This document shows, in pieces, positions 5,909 through 7,336 of a stretch of 7,336 bases of DNA. This stretch comes from Clostridiales bacterium (GTDB taxonomy: Bacteria; Bacillota_A; Clostridia; Christensenellales; CAG-917), in the NCBI GenBank assembly GCA_031282095.1, contig JAITEJ010000080.1, positions 1 through 7,336 of the forward strand, given 5' to 3'. Position numbers and translations under genes: made by a program. A model generated the notes under the pieces. It searched no databases, had not been told where the DNA came from, and saw nothing but the letters and a program-made list of their open reading frames with translations. How positions within the stretch are numbered: the stretch's first letter is position 1; each line of letters starts with the position of its first letter.

Positions 5909-6050
5909 GCTGCGTCTCCGTTTTTTAATAATTCCCCGCGGCTAGATAATGACCCCTCTGATAAATTTTATTGAAAACGTAAACTTAAAGCTACTTATTA
6001 TCTTGCAATCCTTTATAGAGACTAAAATCAGGCGATTTAACAAATTCCCC

Positions 6051-6062
6051 GATAAATTTATC
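6051..6062. promoter_or_regulatory. Perfect 12-bp palindrome, candidate operator (copy in unit 2)
   Basis: GATAAATTTATC equals its own reverse complement. It recurs exactly at 6135-6146 and, imperfectly (GATAAATTTTAT), at 5960-5971. Operator function is inferred from symmetry, repetition and position. Confidence 0.5.
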
Positions 6063-6134
6063 TAAAACTTAAAGCTACTTATTATCTTGCAATCCGCTAT
6101 AGAGACTAAAATCAGACGGTTTAACAAATTTCCC

Positions 6135-6146
6135 GATAAATTTATC
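6135..6146. promoter_or_regulatory. Perfect 12-bp palindrome, candidate operator (copy in unit 3)
   Basis: This is a second exact GATAAATTTATC, 84 bp (8 turns at 10.5 bp) from the first, so both face the same side of the helix. It lies 31 bp upstream of the proposed -35 at 6177. Confidence 0.5.
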
Positions 6147-6176
6147 TAAAACATAAACTTTAAGGTATTTATTATC

Positions 6177-6204
6177 TTGCAATCCGCTATAATTGTTATA
6201 TAAT
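6177..6204 (+). promoter_or_regulatory. Promoter of the membrane-protein gene, probably giving a leaderless mRNA
   Basis: TTGCAA (6177-6182) and TATAAT (6199-6204) are 16 bp apart. The ATG at 6213 is only 8 bp past the -10, so transcription would begin at or within a base or two of the start codon. Other TATAAT matches at 6188-6193 and 6204-6209 lack a good -35. There is no Shine-Dalgarno sequence upstream of the ATG. The -35 is imperfect. Confidence 0.5.
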
Positions 6205-6212
6205 ATAATTCG

Positions 6213-7336
6213 ATGAAAAGTGTCTTTGTAGCCGAAACGCGCCGTACGGCGTCCATAATTTTCTTTAACGCGCTTATAATTGCGGTATGCGCGTTTTCGG
6301 TGAGCGATCCTTTAAACGCGGGGGTTCTAGACGTTGCGCGCGCCGAGGAATCCGACTATATTGAAATAAACTCCGGGAATGTTCCCTTTTACGACGCCAC
6401 CCCCCGCAAAACCGCCGTCATATTTACCTTGCCCGAAAGCTATTTCGTCAAACTTATCGACGACATGACCGACGACGAGGAAGCGCCCTATTATTATGTG
6501 GAATACGGCGGCAAATCGGGCTTAGTTTTCGTATCCGATCTAAAAGGCGCCGCGCCCGCCGCAAACGCCACGGTAGCCGAATACGGCGAAAGTCCGTCGA
6601 TTAAGCTGCGGATAAACTCAGCGGTCACCGCCAGAGGTTACGATGCGGTAAACCTCAAGCCCGCCGCCGAAACAGAAATTAAAAACAGCTCCGACCTCAC
6701 TTTTTCCTACCTCGGTAAACATACGATAAACGGCGCGGCTTTTTTATTCGTCAAAAACGACCTTACCAAAGAGTATCTTTATATTTCGGAAACCGCGTTC
6801 GCAGCGTTCACGCTTCCGGCGCACAAGGTTACGCAAGACCGTATCATCGCTGAAGAGGAGCAAAAAACCGATAAAAACAAGCCTATAGGCGATGTTCCGG
6901 GAACGAACTCTCCGTCTAAATCACTGAAAGACGACGACGTTTTGCGCTATCTCATAATCGCCGGCATATCAGTTCCCGCGTTGCTGATTTTTATACTGAT
7001 GTTCAAGCCGTCTAAACACGGCAAACGCGACTCCTATAACCGCGATCACGACCGCCGTAATTCCCGTTATGATGACCGCCGCCGTTACGAAGATGACCGC
7101 CGTACGTATTCCCGCCGCGACGACCGCGACTATGAATACGAGGATTATGACCGCCGTTACGACCGCCGCGGCTACAACCGTTATAGGGACAGCCGCAACG
7201 ACTACGGAGCCCCGCACGAAAGGCGCTCCTCCGGCGACGACGACTCCCCCCTTTTTGTTCTCGTCGATGTGTATATCGTCGACCGCGAGGCTCCCGCCGC
7301 TGACGTGTATCCCCGCGCTGCCGTTGCGCGCGACCT
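6213..7336 (+). CDS. Signal-peptide membrane protein with SH3-like ectodomain and Arg/Asp/Tyr-rich tail (3' end outside window)
   Basis: The frame is open for 374 codons from ATG 6213 to the edge. Residues ~10-44 form a signal peptide: RR, a hydrophobic core IIFFNALIIAVCAFSV, then ARA before EES as a likely signal peptidase site. Residues ~50-112 resemble a bacterial SH3-type beta domain (VPFYDATPRKTAVIFTLPES ... YYYVEYGGKSGLVFVSDLKG). A second similar region spans ~128-205. Residues ~205-240 are a polar linker, ~244-264 a single transmembrane helix (YLIIAGISVPALLIFILMF), and ~270-340 a tail made of short DRR/RYD/YDRR words. Topology is predicted as ectodomain outside, tail in the cytoplasm. 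Codons are GC-rich at position three. I do not recognise the family; cell-surface sensing or scaffolding is only a guess. Downstream of ~345 the frame may not be genuine. It is divergent from the phage operon and probably a host gene. Confidence 0.82.
   Translation, partial: MKSVFVAETRRTASIIFFNALIIAVCAFSVSDPLNAGVLDVARAEESDYIEINSGNVPFYDATPRKTAVIFTLPESYFVKLIDDMTDDEEAPYYYVEYGGKSGLVFVSDLKGAAPAANATVAEYGESPSIKLRINSAVTARGYDAVNLKPAAETEIKNSSDLTFSYLGKHTINGAAFLFVKNDLTKEYLYISETAFAAFTLPAHKVTQDRIIAEEEQKTDKNKPIGDVPGTNSPSKSLKDDDVLRYLIIAGISVPALLIFILMFKPSKHGKRDSYNRDHDRRNSRYDDRRRYEDDRRTYSRRDDRDYEYEDYDRRYDRRGYNRYRDSRNDYGAPHERRSSGDDDSPLFVLVDVYIVDREAPAADVYPRAAVARD

Larger units (their letters stand above)
5958..6199. 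repeat. AT-rich 84-91-bp tandem repeat, ~2.7 copies, upstream of the plus-strand gene
   Basis: Units begin near 5958, 6049 and 6133 (GATAAATTT...). Shared blocks are TTATTATCTTGCAATCC (from 5995, 6079, 6169), TATAGAGACTAAAATCAG (units 1 and 2), TTTAACAAATT and the GATAAATTTATC palindrome. Unit 2 lacks about 6 bp (GTAAAC/ATAAAC) present in units 1 and 3, which explains the change in period. Unit 3 breaks off after CCGCTATA and passes into the promoter of the gene at 6213, so the array looks like a multiplied upstream regulatory region. Confidence 0.87.

Noticed and set aside
5909..5957. Terminator after the 70-bp repeats at the T6 run (5921-5926)
   Set aside because: No convincing GC-rich stem precedes the T-run; only short or long-range pairings such as CGGGAA with TTCCCCG could be drawn.
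6969..7217. Minus-strand 82-residue hydrophobic Val/Ala/Ile frame
   Set aside because: It is the exact codon-opposed reading of the Arg/Asp/Tyr tail (GAC/CGC/TAC give GTC/GCG/GTA), so the hydrophobic sequence is a mirror effect.
1..7336. tRNA or rRNA genes, integrase, insertion sequence ends
   Set aside because: No cloverleaf-like segment, rRNA-like stretch, transposase or recombinase motif was seen on either strand.

Overview
The window looks like part of the chromosome, or a metagenomic contig, of a Gram-positive, Clostridia-type bacterium carrying phage late genes. The evidence is strong AGGAGG-type ribosome binding sites, perfect sigma-A style promoter hexamers (TTGACA/TATAAT), many GTG starts, and protein types usual in Bacillota prophages. 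The taxon is an inference; no rRNA or marker gene is present.

Left part (1-5523, all minus strand, so read right to left): a late operon for DNA packaging and head assembly. It begins at a consensus promoter (5495-5523). About 100 nt of leader follow, containing a hairpin plus T-run that looks like an attenuator (5402-5470). The genes in order are: a sigma-region-4-like transcription regulator (4834-5385); the terminase large subunit (3277-4710); two doubtful micro-ORFs; a 96-residue protein resembling the C-terminal part of terminase small subunits (2659-2949); a 65-residue unknown protein; a 74-residue Cys-rich probable zinc protein; a P22-like portal (188-2260); and the first 36 codons of a probable scaffold protein (1-110). 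Several of these genes overlap by ATGA junctions, as expected of translationally coupled phage genes. Packaging ATPase/nuclease, portal and scaffold together would make and fill a procapsid.

Middle part (5524-6212): about 690 bases without a convincing gene, but dense in regulatory structure. It holds a second consensus promoter pointing right (5658-5685), a ~30-bp dyad-containing element present twice (5535-5567 and 5695-5725) next to the two divergent promoters, 2.5 copies of a 70-bp tandem repeat (5732-5908), and 2.7 copies of an unrelated AT-rich 84-91-bp repeat (5958-6199). The second repeat carries the perfect 12-bp palindrome GATAAATTTATC twice, exactly 84 bp apart. The boundary between phage and host DNA probably lies here, though no integrase or att core could be identified.

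Right part (6213-7336, plus strand): a 5' portion, with no stop before the edge, of a membrane protein gene. The protein has a signal peptide, an SH3-like ectodomain, one transmembrane helix and a long Arg/Asp/Tyr-rich cytoplasmic tail. Its promoter sits so close to the ATG that the mRNA may be leaderless, unlike the phage genes with their strong ribosome binding sites. This is probably a host gene.

The most interesting material is the regulatory hub at 5386-6212 rather than any single gene.
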